This document shows, piece after piece, positions 35,536-47,229 of a DNA stretch of 64,000 nt (position 1 is the stretch's first letter; each line of letters opens with the position of its first letter). The translations under genes were made by a program, and so were the position numbers. Under the pieces are notes generated by a model. The model was not told where the DNA came from and did no database searches. It worked only from the letters and a program-made list of their open reading frames with translations. Origin of the DNA: Verpa conica. Lineage: Eukaryota > Ascomycota > Pezizomycetes > Pezizales > Morchellaceae. The stretch is from contig JAUFSD010000017.1 of the NCBI GenBank assembly GCA_033030425.1, positions 558,001 through 622,000 on the forward strand. The letters are read 5' to 3'.

Positions 35536-37203
35536 TGAGATTTATAGTATTTTTTTGTGGTTGGGTGTAAAATATGGAATGAGGTAGATAGATTTTCTTG
35601 TAGTACTGGCGTAATAGGATTAGGAAATGTTGGGTACAGAGAAAAATAGAAGAGTGGAGATACCCACCATAATGAATCTACACTTACAAATATGTATTCT
35701 CAAGGATACATGTAGTTCTCGTCCCGGGGGCTCCATGTACTTATGGTTCATTCATCCATATTAGTTCTCATCACGGGAATCCATGCCGAGTGATGCTCTG
35801 TGATTGCAACATATATTTTGCGTTTTCTTTGTGGCATTGATGCTACTAAACCTTTAGTTTAATCTCACCAATAAAGAGAACACAGCTACATGTAACTGTA
35901 AGGGATACTAAAACTTTTACATAAATACTAACCAAATAACTATGTATCTACTAACTTTACACCACAAGAAAACGCCTAATTAAGAATCACATTTAGTATA
36001 GTCACACCACAGTAACTAGAAGTTGTGTTCTACCTAGTCATACAATCCTGTACCCTGCTCTTCCCTCACAATTCATGTCCTCCTTGCTGATAATAGCCTT
36101 CTCTACTGCTTCTACTCACGCCTCTTTCCCACTTATTTACCCTACAAGAGTATAAGTGGTAGAATGACGGTATTCAGTATAGAATAAGGACTTTTGTCAT
36201 CTAATGATGTTATAGCAGGTTTTATTTAATTTGTATACTAGATTCTCTGGAATCCCTATAGCCTCGTGCCCACCCATTACACACAAAACTCAGTGTCTTA
36301 GTAAGATCACAGACGATAATAGCGTCGGTCGCAAGCACCCACACCCGAGAACAAAGAAAGAAAGAATAACTAATTCCAACCAAAACTTGATTGGGGGAGG
36401 TATTAGGGGGGCTGTAAAGAGTGTTTAGCTAGCACTTTGTGAGTGCCCTCGAATTGCAACGATCATAGCTGGCCCCCATAGCTCAATTGTCTGGGTGTTG
36501 GCTATCTTCCGGCGGCGGACCTGATCTTAGGAGGATGGTTGCCTGTTCGAACTCCCGCTCGTGCTCCGGGGGACGATGGCAGCAAAACAACAAGAATAAT
36601 AAATCAACAAAGATCCCATCGTTTTTATGGTTCATCTAAATTACAAGGTTTTTCTTTTTCTTTCCCTATTCTCTTTTTGCTCTTGCTCTGTGGTGAGTTT
36701 GTTTTGTAGGAATATATATATTTGGGGATGGGGTCTTGTGTTTTTATAGGTTACTTGTTCGTATACCGCATATCCTACAACAAATTGACTATGAGTTGAT
36801 ACATGTAGGTAAGGGTTAGTTATAGGGTAACAAGAGTGATGTATTCTGAGGAGTGCTTAACGGTATTGCGGTGAGGTACGACTCGTTTATTCATCGAGGG
36901 AAGGGCTAATGGTTAGGAGAACTCAATGAGCTCAGTGGTAATTCACTAAGAAAACATAAGATAACACGAGTGATAGATTATGAGGGAATATATATCTAAA
37001 CTAGGTCCTATACAGACAAGTCATCAAAGTTCTTCTTTAGCTATATATAACATTCAGGTTTATCGGCCAGCCGTGCTAAACAAAAATTGTATCGAGAGTG
37101 ATATCGAGACCTCTAAGCTCAGCGCCAAGCCCCACGTGCCCACGCGTTAACCAAATCCTATACCCCGCAACCATCCCCACCATCAAAACCACCATAGTTC
37201 ACG
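35536..37203. other. Intergenic region DCC1/GON7
   Basis: AT-rich. It holds TACATGTA at 35707, 35887 and 36800, ATCACTCG (minus) at 35787 and 36967, and the tRNA-like element at 36473-36573. No protein gene seen. Confidence 0.5.
36473..36573 (+). tRNA. tRNA-like element (pseudo-tRNA or SINE head), low confidence
   Basis: A good pol III A box (TAGCTCAATTGTCTGG, 36479-36494) and B box (TGTTCGAACTCC, 36544-36555) are present at tRNA-like spacing. CCCCC (36474-36478) can pair with GGGGG near 36569-36573, like an acceptor stem. The T-stem does not pair around the TTCGAAC loop, and 11-13 extra bases lie between the B box and the 3' acceptor strand, so it does not fold as a normal tRNA. It is more likely a decayed tRNA or tRNA-derived SINE than a working gene. 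Confidence 0.3.
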
Positions 37204-37473
37204 ATGGCGCCTACTCTTACAGCAGTCTATAAATCTCCCCTTTCCCCTGAGTCGTATACTTTCTCACACCCCCTACCATCGTCTACTACAGACTCCTCCA
37301 CAACCACAGATGCAAAGACACAGCACCTTTCAGATCTCCGTGCGGCAGTTGTAAAACTTCAGGTGGAGGTGAATACATACCTGACGGAGCAGATGCAGGT
37401 GGAGAAGAAGGTGGAGGACGATGCAGCGGCTGAAGAGAAATATGGTGAGGAGGAGGGGGAGGAGGAAGATTGA
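37204..37473 (+). CDS. GON7: EKC/KEOPS complex subunit Gon7-like
   Basis: Single exon, 89 residues (MAPTLTAVYKSPLSPESYTF). Gon7 is a small, partly disordered accessory subunit of the KEOPS complex, which makes the t6A37 modification in tRNA and affects telomere maintenance. Supporting features are the small size, the predicted helix QHLSDLRAAVVKLQVEVNTY-LTEQM matching the family's helical core, and the acidic Glu-rich tail. The family is weakly conserved, so the call rests on pattern and size. It is convergent with VPS39. Confidence 0.65.
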   Translation: MAPTLTAVYKSPLSPESYTFSHPLPSSTTDSSTTTDAKTQHLSDLRAAVVKLQVEVNTYLTEQMQVEKKVEDDAAAEEKYGEEEGEEED

Positions 37474-37837
37474 GAGGAGGCTTTATATATATTCCTTGTA
37501 CTAGCTCATGAAAATCCATGTTTTCCTCGCTGCTACAAAAGTCCTAAAGTAGCGGGGATGTAAACCCCATCGATAAACAACCAAAAAAGCAGTAGCTACG
37601 AAAAGCACTTTGTGAATATGATCAAAAAGAAAAAGCAGATCCCACTCCACTCTGAAAAAGTACAAACCCCGGCATGCAGTAAAAGGGGTATTAAAGAAGG
37701 AAGAAAAAGTAGGCTAAAACCCCGAAAAACCCCAATATGTTATCAATAAAGCATACTCGCTCCTAGTCCTCGTAGACCCTACCCATCATAGGGTAAAAAG
37801 GGTACCGTATTGTACAAAGCAGCCTCCCAGCTAGGCG
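37474..37837. other. Convergent intergenic region GON7/VPS39
   Basis: 364 bp of shared 3' flank. No gene or repeat seen. Confidence 0.5.
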
Positions 37838-40800
37838 TTAGAAATCCTTCTGAGCACAGCCGTAATGAACAACCAACCCACTAGATCCAACAGTAGATTA
37901 TTAGCACGAATCACCAGAAACATCTAAGAGGAATATCACATACCTCGCTGATCTCAAAATAACACTAGTCCCCAACCTCTTATGACAAACGGGGCAAACT
38001 CTTTCCTCTCCAACAATGACATGTTTATTGCGACTCTCCAGTAACCTTTCTTGCACGTCAACCCTAAAGCTTTGTCTTAATTGGGTCATCATGCGGTTCT
38101 CTGCCATGCGAGAATTCGTGTGCCGAATCCGGCTCTGGAAATATGTTTCGAGATCTGAGATCATGATGTCTTCAGGTATGAGCTTTAGTGCGTCTGATGC
38201 TTCTAGTCTTGCACCGTGACGAGATAGTATTGAGAGTGCCGGACCGAGCTGTTGCTTATAGGGTGACGGGGGACGTAGATAGAGGGAGAGGAGGGTGTGG
38301 TAAACCGTTGTGGGTTTTGAGGTCTCGGCGGGGTCTTCAGGAGGGGAGGCGTGGTGAATTTTAGTACAATACCTACTTTGCATTAGTACACTGTGATATA
38401 GAAGGGAGGAATGGGAACTACTCTTCAGCCTTCTCATGATCTTTGAGCTTAAACACATATATCTCTAACGCTGTCTTATGTTGTCCCATATTACTCAACA
38501 CTACTGCCCTCGCCTCATAAAATTCTGGGTCATCCCTCGGTAGCCAACCAAGAACCTTTTCATTCCGGTATTGCTTTGAGCTAACAAGAAAATCCAACAA
38601 CTTCTCCCTCCATTTTACACGCTCTTCTTCTCGTCCGTCAAAGTTATCCTCAGCCAGAGTTTGTAAATAAAGCCACACCATCCGAGTATGGAACTCGTGA
38701 GTTGGGTCGTTGAGTTCATTAATGATATACTCCAGGTACTGTACTGCAAGCATTCGGTCCGTCGCTTGAAGATACTCGAGGACCTTCCCGCGTGGCAGCG
38801 ATTCTGCGATTTGGGAGTCTGTTGTGAACACCTCCATTCCCAACTTCGGATCCACCTGCAGGGGCCATTTCGCGAACTCAAGGATTAAGTCGATATGACC
38901 CGCTTTGAGATTCTGCAAGTACCCAACAGTCCTCTGTGGCCCCTTTAAACTAAGTGCACGGGAATCTACTCGCTCCTCTTGTCCAAACTGTTTCAACAGC
39001 TCCAGCGCCTCTTTATGTAGTTCCTTCTGACATAAAAAGTCAACTAGCTCCGTAAACATCCCTAAATCCTGAAGCTTCTCACTAACAACTGCCGGGTCGC
39101 CATGTTTCTGGATCCGAACGAATGGCCCAACAAGGCGAGGGTTGGTGATAATGTAAATTCTGAACAAGGTTGTATCCACAAGCTTAGCAGCCTGTATCAA
39201 GCTGTCTATCCGTACAGCAGTAGCGTCTTCATTTGAAATATCTGTGTTTTCTATAGAATTCGCAAAGCTAGCATCGAATAGATCCACCCTTGAAATCGAG
39301 ACTGGGGAAGCGTTGCCAGTGCCGGTGAATGTGTCAAGTGGTTTGCCATCAGCGTTGAAGTATTTCGATATCTTCTGTCTGGTATCTGCTAGAAATGCGG
39401 ATAGTTCTATCGCGGCAGTCTTCAGTTCTTCACCTTGCAGGATTGGAGGTGCTTCGGGGACGGTCTGGGTGTGTTTTATAGTGATACTCGCTGTGTCGCT
39501 ATGGTCATCTGGTATAACTGCCGCCGTGTTCCGCCGTACACCAAATGAAAATATAGAAGCCGTCTCAGAGTTCTTTTTCATATGTGACAAATTCGTCTTC
39601 TTCAGCTCAGCAAGGTAAGAGGGGACCTGAGCCTTCCCGTTCTCTGTTTCATCCTTCTTCTTTCCGGGGCTTCCATTTTCCACTGGCGTACGGTTAGTGG
39701 CTTCTGGTGTTTCTTGTATAGTGGTAAGGGTTTCCGTCCCCTGCTCAGTTGCCTCAGCAGGCTCCACCACTGTTTCTGTCGGCTCACTCGAGTCACCATC
39801 CTCTCCAGTTTCAGTAGGGTCAGCATCGTCCCCTGAATCAGCCGACTCAGCTGTATCCTCTTCATTCCTGCTAGTTTCAACAATCGACAAGTCCCCTGCA
39901 ATAACTTTCGGAAACAGACGTATCGCCCTTTCCGGTGGTGCTGAAACCTTCGTGAAAAGAGCCATACTGTCTCGATACTTTCTTTTCTCAAACAGTCTCT
40001 CGGCTTTCAACATTTGTACTTCTCGCAATTTCTCCTCTTTGCGGTCCTTCAAGAGGACGTTCTCAAGGATCTCAAGTAGACTGATAGCTTCATCGAGATG
40101 CTCGCCGTCTACAAGCTCCTTGATCTGTGTTTCGTAGTCCGCTGTACTCATCCGCCATACTTGTGTTGGGGATGCGACGTAGAAGAGCTTGCCTGCATGG
40201 ACGAGGGAGACGTTTGGTGGGGGAACATTTAGAGTTGATACATTAGGGAGATGTATTGTTTGTAGTAAGGTCTGTGTTGAAGGGTTGCGAACCTCGAGGT
40301 GCTGTTTGGATATATTCAGAGAGACGAGATATGGGTACGAGAATACAATTGAATCTGGAGAAACTGGCCATGGAATGGGAGGTCTATCGGGTATAACTTT
40401 TCCTTCTTTGTTGATGAAGAGACTTGTGGCTAGAAGATTATGTGGATTAGTAACCAGGATTGGGAAGTAGACTCTAGGAACACTTACTATCCTTCACCAA
40501 CAAAAGCTCGTCCCCACCTAAATGTGTGCTTAAAGGCTTTGAATTTGAACCCCATCCTCCCATACCCATATATGCTGACCAACCTGTCTGCTCCCCGCCA
40601 CCAGTTACGGCAGCACCATTACCCTTATTTTCGGGCGGGACTATGTCTTCAATAGCTCCGGTTTGTACATCGATCGTTACAAATCCACCCGACAACCCCG
40701 CCACAACCTTCTGCCCACTAGCCCAAGTCAAAGACCTGATAGGTCCATTTAACATAACTTCCTTTCCTTCTTGAAACTCTTCATCGTGCCATGAGTATAG

Positions 40801-41306
40801 CAACAACCTTTTTTTAACTCCAATCGCTAGTCGACTAACAATGCTTGGGATTTGTGTACTTTCATCCTTTTCGATATTGCTTGTTACGGCAAATGTCGAG
40901 GCACCTTTTGTCTTGGACAATGTCTCTTTGAGGGTGAATTCGTCGAGGTCGTGGATATGAACGTAATTATCACTGAGTGTGACGAGAATTCTAACCTCTT
41001 TTATGCAGGCTAGAAGCTCGATCGATCTTCGCGAGAACCCAGCTACGGTGCGTAAAAGCGATAACGATATTTCGGGGGTGTCGGGGTCGAGTACCTGGCA
41101 CACTCGTAGAGTACCATTGGAAAGACCTAGTAAGAGCTTGTCGCCTATACAACACAAAAGACAAACATGAGCCTCAAGAATGCAAGAGCTGCCGGTGTGG
41201 CTTGCCAGCTACTGGATAACCTACCGTATGCTAGTAAAGACTCAATTTTGAAGCGGTCTCTCGGGCCGAGCTCCAAGATCGAGCGGGCATTAAAGGCGTT
41301 GAGCAT
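37838..41306 (-). CDS. VPS39: HOPS complex subunit Vps39/Vam6
   Basis: HOPS tethering subunit that binds the Rab Ypt7 and drives vacuole/lysosome fusion; in yeast also part of vacuole-mitochondrion contacts. Exons complement(37838..37880, 37944..38372, 38422..40429, 40488..41144, 41225..41306), 1072 residues. The start MLNAFNARSILELGPRDRFK and the join ESLLAYGDKLLLGLSNGTLR open the CNH/beta-propeller domain (about residues 20-340; HAGKLFYVASPTQVWRM closes it). A long helical solenoid (clathrin-repeat type) follows. The C-terminal RING-like zinc motif is CPVCHKRLGTSVI..VVHYGCAQ, completed by the 43-nt last exon. Residues about 440-530 are an acidic/Thr-rich insert (ETGEDGDSSEPTET). Confidence 0.92.
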
Positions 41307-41792
41307 GGTAGCCAGCCCGCGGCGGCGTCGGGGCAATTATTCAAGAGCTAAATAACCGGGAAGTGTTAATCTGGGGGAGTGATGGAATGGGGATATGTAG
41401 GTCTTGCGGGATACTAGAGCTGGTTCTGTTGGGAGAGGAGTCAGTCAAGACTGGCCACACCCACCAGTTGGGTGGTTGACGCAGGATGAAGTCGCGAAAC
41501 GGCCAACACTGACTGTGCCAAGAAACGACTGTTTGCCCCCAGGCGACGTGCCGGGTTCATTGGCTAAGAGCCGCAATTCCGCAATGCACATATATATTCC
41601 TTGCTTGGGCTCTGTATGACATCCCTAGTTGACTATGTACATTGTTACACGAGTATGTAAGTGTAACTAGAAGAGTCAAAATTCCTTTTTATTTACCCAT
41701 TATTCGTAAACAAGTCCCTCTGCCGCGTGGTTTGTATTGTACAGTACAAGTAGATTGACAAATAGTAACTGGTGCTTCTTTTTACCTTTGAA
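41307..41792. other. Intergenic region upstream of VPS39 / 3' of NOP7
   Basis: 486 bp between tandem minus-strand genes. No gene or repeat seen. Confidence 0.5.
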
Positions 41793-43974
41793 CTATGCCT
41801 TTGCTTTCTTTTTCTCTTTCTCGATCTTTCTCCGTTTCTCCCGTAGATTCTCGACCTCGTCTTCCTTCTTCTTGTTCGAGAACTGCATTTTCTCGTATAG
41901 CTTGCGTTTCCTTCTCGACATCATAATCTTTTGCATTTCCTTCTGCTCCTCTTCCTCTCTCTCCTGCTTGCTCTTCTTCTTCTTCTTCTTATCTTTCTTC
42001 TTATCCCCGACTGGTAACTTGATACCTGCTGCCTCTGCCTCTAGTTCCCGTTGGTGCTCTTGTTGCGCTTTCTCCTCCTCGTCCTCAGACTCTTCCGGTT
42101 CATCTCCCTCCAATGCGACAGCCTCGATCACATCCTCCTCATTCTCATCACCACTCTCTAGATCCTCTTCCATCCCATCATCAACTTCTTCTTCTTCTTC
42201 TTCCTCGCTCATTTCTTCACCAGCTGCATCGGGTGCAGTTGGATCATATGTCTTCTCATCGGCCTTGACCCAAGGGCTTAGATGTGGTGGTAATAAGGCA
42301 CCAGGACCATATTCATTCGGGAAAAGTAGTCTCCCCGCATTAACACAATCCCAAATGTACTGTGGCTGGACATAAATGCGCCCCGGAATTCTCCCATCGA
42401 CTCTTCTGGCTCTCGAAGCATCTGCCATTTCTTCATCACCATCGGTCTCAGGAAGAAGCGGGAGCGCAACTTGATTAACTGGGGGACGATCCACGACTTG
42501 GTGGGTAATTGAGGGATCGCTTTCGTTTTCCGTGAATGCTCCATCTCCAAGTACTAAATCCCACCCAATTCTCTTACACCCGAACGACCTCAATAGGAAC
42601 TCTAGTGGTTGCCTGGGAGTCTCCCGGGAGAGAAAGAAAGTAAAGCGTCCAAAGAGGTTTGATGGGTCTTCGGCTCCCGCAGTCCTAAGATTGCTCATAT
42701 GTGGTTGTAGTAGTATATCTGCTCCATTTGCCACTGGTTTGAAGGTATCAATAGTACCCTCACCCGCCGCAGCCTCCTCCTCTAATGTAGCACCGGAACC
42801 AGCATTATCTTCCTCACTCTCACCCTTCTGATCAAGTGACGCAATCTTCTCATTGAGTGTAGCGAGCTGCTTCGACATCGCTTTGGTGTTCTTCTTGTTC
42901 TCAGCAGCAGGTAGAAGCCCAACACTTTTTGCCTCCAAACTAAATGCCCTCAATCCAGCACCCTTTGAATCTGCATCTGCGTCGAACTTTGGTGGATATA
43001 CGAGCCCTTCCTGGGTGTATAGTCTGAAAAGTACGAACCCGACCAAAGTGCTATAGAATTCTACAAATGTGCCCATAATCCTGAAGTCTACATCGACGGG
43101 AACATTCTGCGCAAACTTATACGGCACCAGCCACAATATATCTTGACCTTGGATTTCTGCTTGGTAGTAGATTCCTTTGATGGACAAGAAACTCTTCCTT
43201 AGTGAGTGCGTACGTATGATGTAATGCTGCCACTCATTGGCCAGCTTCTCGCACGTTGCGATTGTTTCGGGAGGGAGGTTATGGTTAGTCGGAAGGTTTG
43301 AGAATAGGAATAGCATTGATACTGCATCATCGAGATCGCGTAGTGCGTCTGTGAAGGTGGGGTAGCGCTCTTTGACGATGTGGTCGAGTTTGACCTGGGG
43401 CTTGTTATTGGCCTCAAGACGCTTGGCATCAGAATAGTCGCCACGGCCGAGGGCTTTGCTAAGTTTTTTAGCGAAGGCTTTGTGTTCGCGGAATTTCTCA
43501 AGGACGGGCTCGTGGAGGAGGTATTGGATGTCTTTTGTCTATAGAGCTCAAGGATGTTAGAGTTGACTTTTTAGGTATTGAAGGGGTCTAGTTGTAGAAA
43601 ATAGAGCATACGTAGTAAAAGGTAGTAGAAGCTGTGGAGCCCTTGTTCGCCTTCTTCTTGTTTCGAGGTTCACGAGGGTAGATTCCTACATAAGAATCAG
43701 AAAAATGAACCATCCAGACTGCGAGATTTGAGGAATTGCTCGCATACCTTTGAAAATACATAGCCTTCTAAAATCGGGTAGCGAAACCTGAAGCTTCCGG
43801 ACGGCCTTAGTCCTGGTTATGAAGTTCTTTGCATTACCGGAGGTACCTGTCAGGCATAAGTTAGTAGAAAATTCCCCACGATTGAAAAAACTTTAAATCC
43901 ACAATTTATTTCTTTACTGTAGATAATAGTATGAGAAGGTGAATTTAATTACCCTTCTTCTTAATACGACCCAT
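41793..43974 (-). CDS. NOP7: Pescadillo homologue Nop7 (60S ribosome biogenesis)
   Basis: Nucleolar scaffold of the PeBoW complex (Nop7-Erb1-Ytm1), needed for 27S pre-rRNA processing. Exons complement(41793..43538, 43612..43685, 43748..43846, 43953..43974), 646 residues. It starts [20 protein letters not shown], then [20 protein letters not shown] and [20 protein letters not shown], all diagnostic. A BRCT domain (about residues 365-470) runs from [20 protein letters not shown] to [18 protein letters not shown]. The C-terminus is acidic ([12 protein letters not shown]), then Lys-rich coiled coil ending KEKKKAKA, a nucleolar-type tail. The first exon is 22 nt. Confidence 0.94.
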
Positions 43975-44603
43975 TGTGAATTTTGTATGATTTACTGCCT
44001 TCAGAAAGCGGTTGGTGTTGATTGCTGGTGGGAGGAAAAGAAAAGTCGCGGAATTTTTTCTTTGCGTACTCTTCTGGGTTGGCGCTAGTGTGGTGCGGCT
44101 CTGGATGAACCCCGCAACAAGAGTATTGTTTCAGCTCAGTGGAATTGAGTAGTTACCCGGCTAGAGAAGCCAGGGGGGTATCAAGCTTACGTGGGGGTTA
44201 TAATTGTTGGTAACGATTACTATCGGGAGTGGGGATAGGAAGCTCTGGGGGCGGTCTTCTACGTATAGAGTGTAGTTATAGAAATTATAGCCTCTGGCTT
44301 ATCCTGTAGTTCACCCACTGGAAGCCACGCACCGATGAGCGGCGGAGCTGGCTAAGCATACAATAAGACTTGAAGAGCAGAGGCTTTATTCGTTAAAATT
44401 CAAATAGAACTTAGATACTAAAAAAATATCTCCCTTTCAATTAAGTGCCATCCTCAAGCCCATTTTCTTTTCTTTTCTTTTCTTTTTTTCTTTCAATTTT
44501 CCAGTAATCACTCCAAGGGGGTTCGACATGCTCAAAAAAATGGCTGAAATTTGACTCGTACTCCCCAGCAAACCTCTCCGGCCGCCCGAGCGATCCAGAC
44601 CAT
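43975..44603. other. Intergenic region NOP7 promoter
   Basis: 629 bp with a TTTTC-type pyrimidine tract at 44462-44500. No gene seen. Confidence 0.5.
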
Positions 44604-45211
44604 TTAACCATTTAGATGTGTAGGTGCACCAGTACCTTTCAGCGAACCAATGTTAATAAGAAGATCATAATACTCCATTAAGTTACAATAGTAAGTTCAT
44701 AAGACAATTAGAGGAAATGCATACCTGCTGGTTTAATAATTTTCCCCGAAGCATCCCTAACCTCTGAGTTCGCTTTCGCCCATGCCTTACCCTCTTCCGT
44801 CTGACTCCAATGCTTCCCCGCCTTAATAAGCTCTAATTCCTCCCTCGTCACCTTCGTTTCCGGGTATCTCCCGAACCCCCTAGACTCAAAGGCAGCCATG
44901 ATAACCGGTAATGGAGCGTCAACCCCAGCTTCACGTGCGATGTCGGGGATTTCCATTCGGCGGTGGGCGGCATCTTTGGTCGCTGTCGCGACAAGACGGT
45001 CGATTTGCTCTTCAGTAAGTGTTTGAGTAGGGCTAGACACTGTGACGGCGAGATGGTCGATTTGCCCTCCGGTAACCTGGTGAGAAGGGCCGGACACTGT
45101 GGCTGCGAGACGGTCGATTTGTACTTCGGTATACTTTTTAGCCGAGTCAGACATTGTGGCTGTGAGATGGTCGAGCTGCTCTTTAGCGATTTGTTGAGCG
45201 AAGCCAGACAT
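44604..45211 (-). CDS. Small protein with four exact 19-residue repeats, unknown
   Basis: Not recognised. Exons complement(44604..44635, 44725..45211), 172 residues, start MSGFAQQIAKEQLDHLTAT at 45211 (an upstream in-frame ATG at 45292 is possible). Residues 11-82 hold four tandem units with a period of exactly 19 residues (57 bp): EQLDHLTATMS, VQIDRLAATVS, GQIDHLAVTVS, EQIDRLVATAT, spaced by 8-residue linkers. Each unit looks like a short amphipathic helix. The C-terminal part is distinct (GFGRYPETKVTREELELIKA), with a helical, charged segment. The last exon of 32 nt rests on the donor at CCAGCAG/GTATGC and acceptor GAAAG; without it the protein ends 3 residues after the donor codon. No signal peptide or membrane segment. 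Confidence 0.6.
44982..45181 (-). repeat. 57-bp tandem repeat within the small repeat gene
   Basis: About 3.5 copies of a 57-bp unit coding the 19-residue repeat. The copies differ at silent and conservative sites, so selection on the protein pattern is likely. Confidence 0.7.
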
Positions 45212-46053
45212 TGTGGGTACGGTGGTAGTGTTGATGGTTGGGTGGTGTTGGTGGTATTGATGGAGTGGAGGCCTGAGGGTGCTTATATACATGTAGTAAA
45301 CATCATTCTGAGTTGTGGGATCGAGAACACCAGCCTATCATGATCTTGGCTTCTTATCAGGGCTCTATGGTACGGATATAAACCTTGTCTTAGAATGAGC
45401 TGTAGAGTAATGAGATGGGTAGTATTTTACAGTATGTAGGTGGACACGTATTGAGTATGATTCAGACTGGGGACAGCTGAAGCTTTGAATTTGCGTAATG
45501 GTATAAGCTACATGAACATGCACATGTATCTATGGAACATATCAAATATCAGCCCCACCTTACCAGGGTTAGGGTTGCGATGTCTCTTGTTTAGGTATGG
45601 ACTATCACTCGATAAAAACCACCAACAACGTCTCAGAGTAAGTGAATTAATCAAACGGTGCCTCAGAGAGCTTATAGGAAATAGCATACACAATCATCAA
45701 GCATAATGGTCTAGATTTAAGTACAGGTTTTAGATTGTCATTAAATATAAGAACCTTTGCCACACACTACTCGATTTCTGTGCCGATGTTAAGCTGAGCG
45801 TATTCCAGCCTTCGAGTTTTGGTAGCTGTGTATTCTTATGAACTTTTATGAATAAGATTCTGACTCCCAGATATCTCAATATTAACACTACCGACAAGGA
45901 TTAGCTAGTCTTAACTTTATCCTTCGAAGGCAACTCATCTATAGGGTAATAGAATCTATTTTGCTATTAGTATTCTCTTTATTATCCGTTAGACTAGAAT
46001 TAGGTATAATCTTGCATATACCAGGGATTTATAGGCACACATAACATTTTATA
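45212..46053. other. Intergenic region upstream of the repeat gene
   Basis: Contains TACATGTA 45288-45295, a telobox 45565-45576 and ATCACTCG 45604-45611. No gene seen. Confidence 0.5.
45565..45576 (+). promoter_or_regulatory. Telobox-like motif upstream of the repeat-protein gene
   Basis: AGGGTTAGGGTT about 355 bp upstream of the start at 45211 (gene on minus strand). Confidence 0.35.
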
Positions 46054-46551
46054 TGGTGCGCGCGGTTTCAGATGTCGACCAACATTTTGGACCGATATTC
46101 TGATGCCCCTGATAGACCAAATCTTCCAGGAAAAGTAGGGAATTCTTTTATAGTATGATTAAACATTCCCTACTTTTTTCAGGCCATGGAGACCAGTGGT
46201 TGTTGTGGAATAAAGCCTCAATTTTAGGTGCAGAAAATGCACTGTGGAACGTTCCTTAAAATACCTACACCATGATGATATATACTTAGGCAACTTTTTT
46301 CCTAAAATTAATATTTAAAGGGCTTCTTATGTCTTTATAATATCTAGTGACTTGGGTCTAAATAGTTATATTCATAGGGGAGGTTTTACTAGGGATAGAG
46401 GGATATTTTCTCTTTGGGGAGAAAGTAGCCTGTAGAATTGGTATATTTTGGCATACTTGAGCATATTTAGGCACACTTGGGCACACTTGGGCATAATAGG
46501 GGCGTTCCACCCTAAAATATGATTGGTCGACATTTGAGCCCGTGCGCACCA
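46054..46551. mobile_element. TA-flanked inverted-repeat element, Tc1/mariner-type MITE
   Basis: 498 bp bounded by near-perfect terminal inverted repeats: left TGGTGCGCGCGGTTTCAGAT and onward, right the reverse complement of TGGTGCGCACGGGCTCAAAT; about 24 of 28 bases match, through GTCGACCAA. Both ends are flanked by TA (46052-46053, 46552-46553), the Tc1/mariner/pogo target duplication. Inside are a second inverted repeat (46126-46143 / 46165-46183, GTAGGGAAT arms) and 10-bp tandem GCACACTTGG-like units (46450-46495). It has no transposase coding capacity, so it is non-autonomous. Confidence 0.75.
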
Positions 46552-47229
46552 TAGTTCTATATGTGACCTATAAAGAAAATTATACGTTGAATCCTGACTT
46601 CATGTAGTTGCGCTAACCTAAGAAACTAAGCCTGAATTCTATATACTATTTCTACTACACATAAATGCAGCTCCCTCTTCGTAAGGGTATCCGTAAAACT
46701 AACATCAAACATTTCCTTAAAGATTATCTTTTTCTGCGTCGCGTCCGTTCTCCTAAATTATTTTTTAGGAGCAGTTACCCTTTAGAGACCTTGCGGCGGC
46801 GTTATATCAAGTAGATGTGTACGTATTTATATAAACCGAGTTGGAGTAGGAAATTATTGGAACTTTGACTTGTCGATAAAATCATTGATACCAGTTAGGG
46901 CCCAACTCCAGAAACTAGGGATCATGTGTTTATATTTTACTAGACAAGATTGGCTTCCTAAATCGTGAATACGAGTCCCGTCAACATGAGAAGTTGCACA
47001 GCTTATATGTTGAAAGTTGTTTCTATCCTGTGTTCTCGAAGAACTCCAGTCACGGTTAGCTTCCCACAAACCTTATTCAAACCCCACACATAGGGTTAGG
47101 GTTACATATCGACTGTAAACCGTAGGCGCGGAATTTTTTTAGAGCCGCACGTCACTCGACGGCTCAACTATATGTACCTCCAATTCAAACAGTGCTTATG
47201 AAAAAAATCTTTCCACAACCCTCACGAAA
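46552..47229. other. Intergenic region between element and zinc-finger gene
   Basis: AT-rich with a telobox at 47091-47104, 126 bp before the gene start. No gene seen. Confidence 0.5.
47091..47104 (+). promoter_or_regulatory. Telobox upstream of the TFIIIA-like gene
   Basis: TAGGGTTAGGGTTA, the longest telomere-type match in the window, 126 bp before the start codon. Confidence 0.45.

Noticed and set aside
46358..46552. 64-codon frame inside the TA-flanked element
   Set aside because: It consists of the internal 10-bp repeats and the terminal repeat; no DDE or DNA-binding motif.
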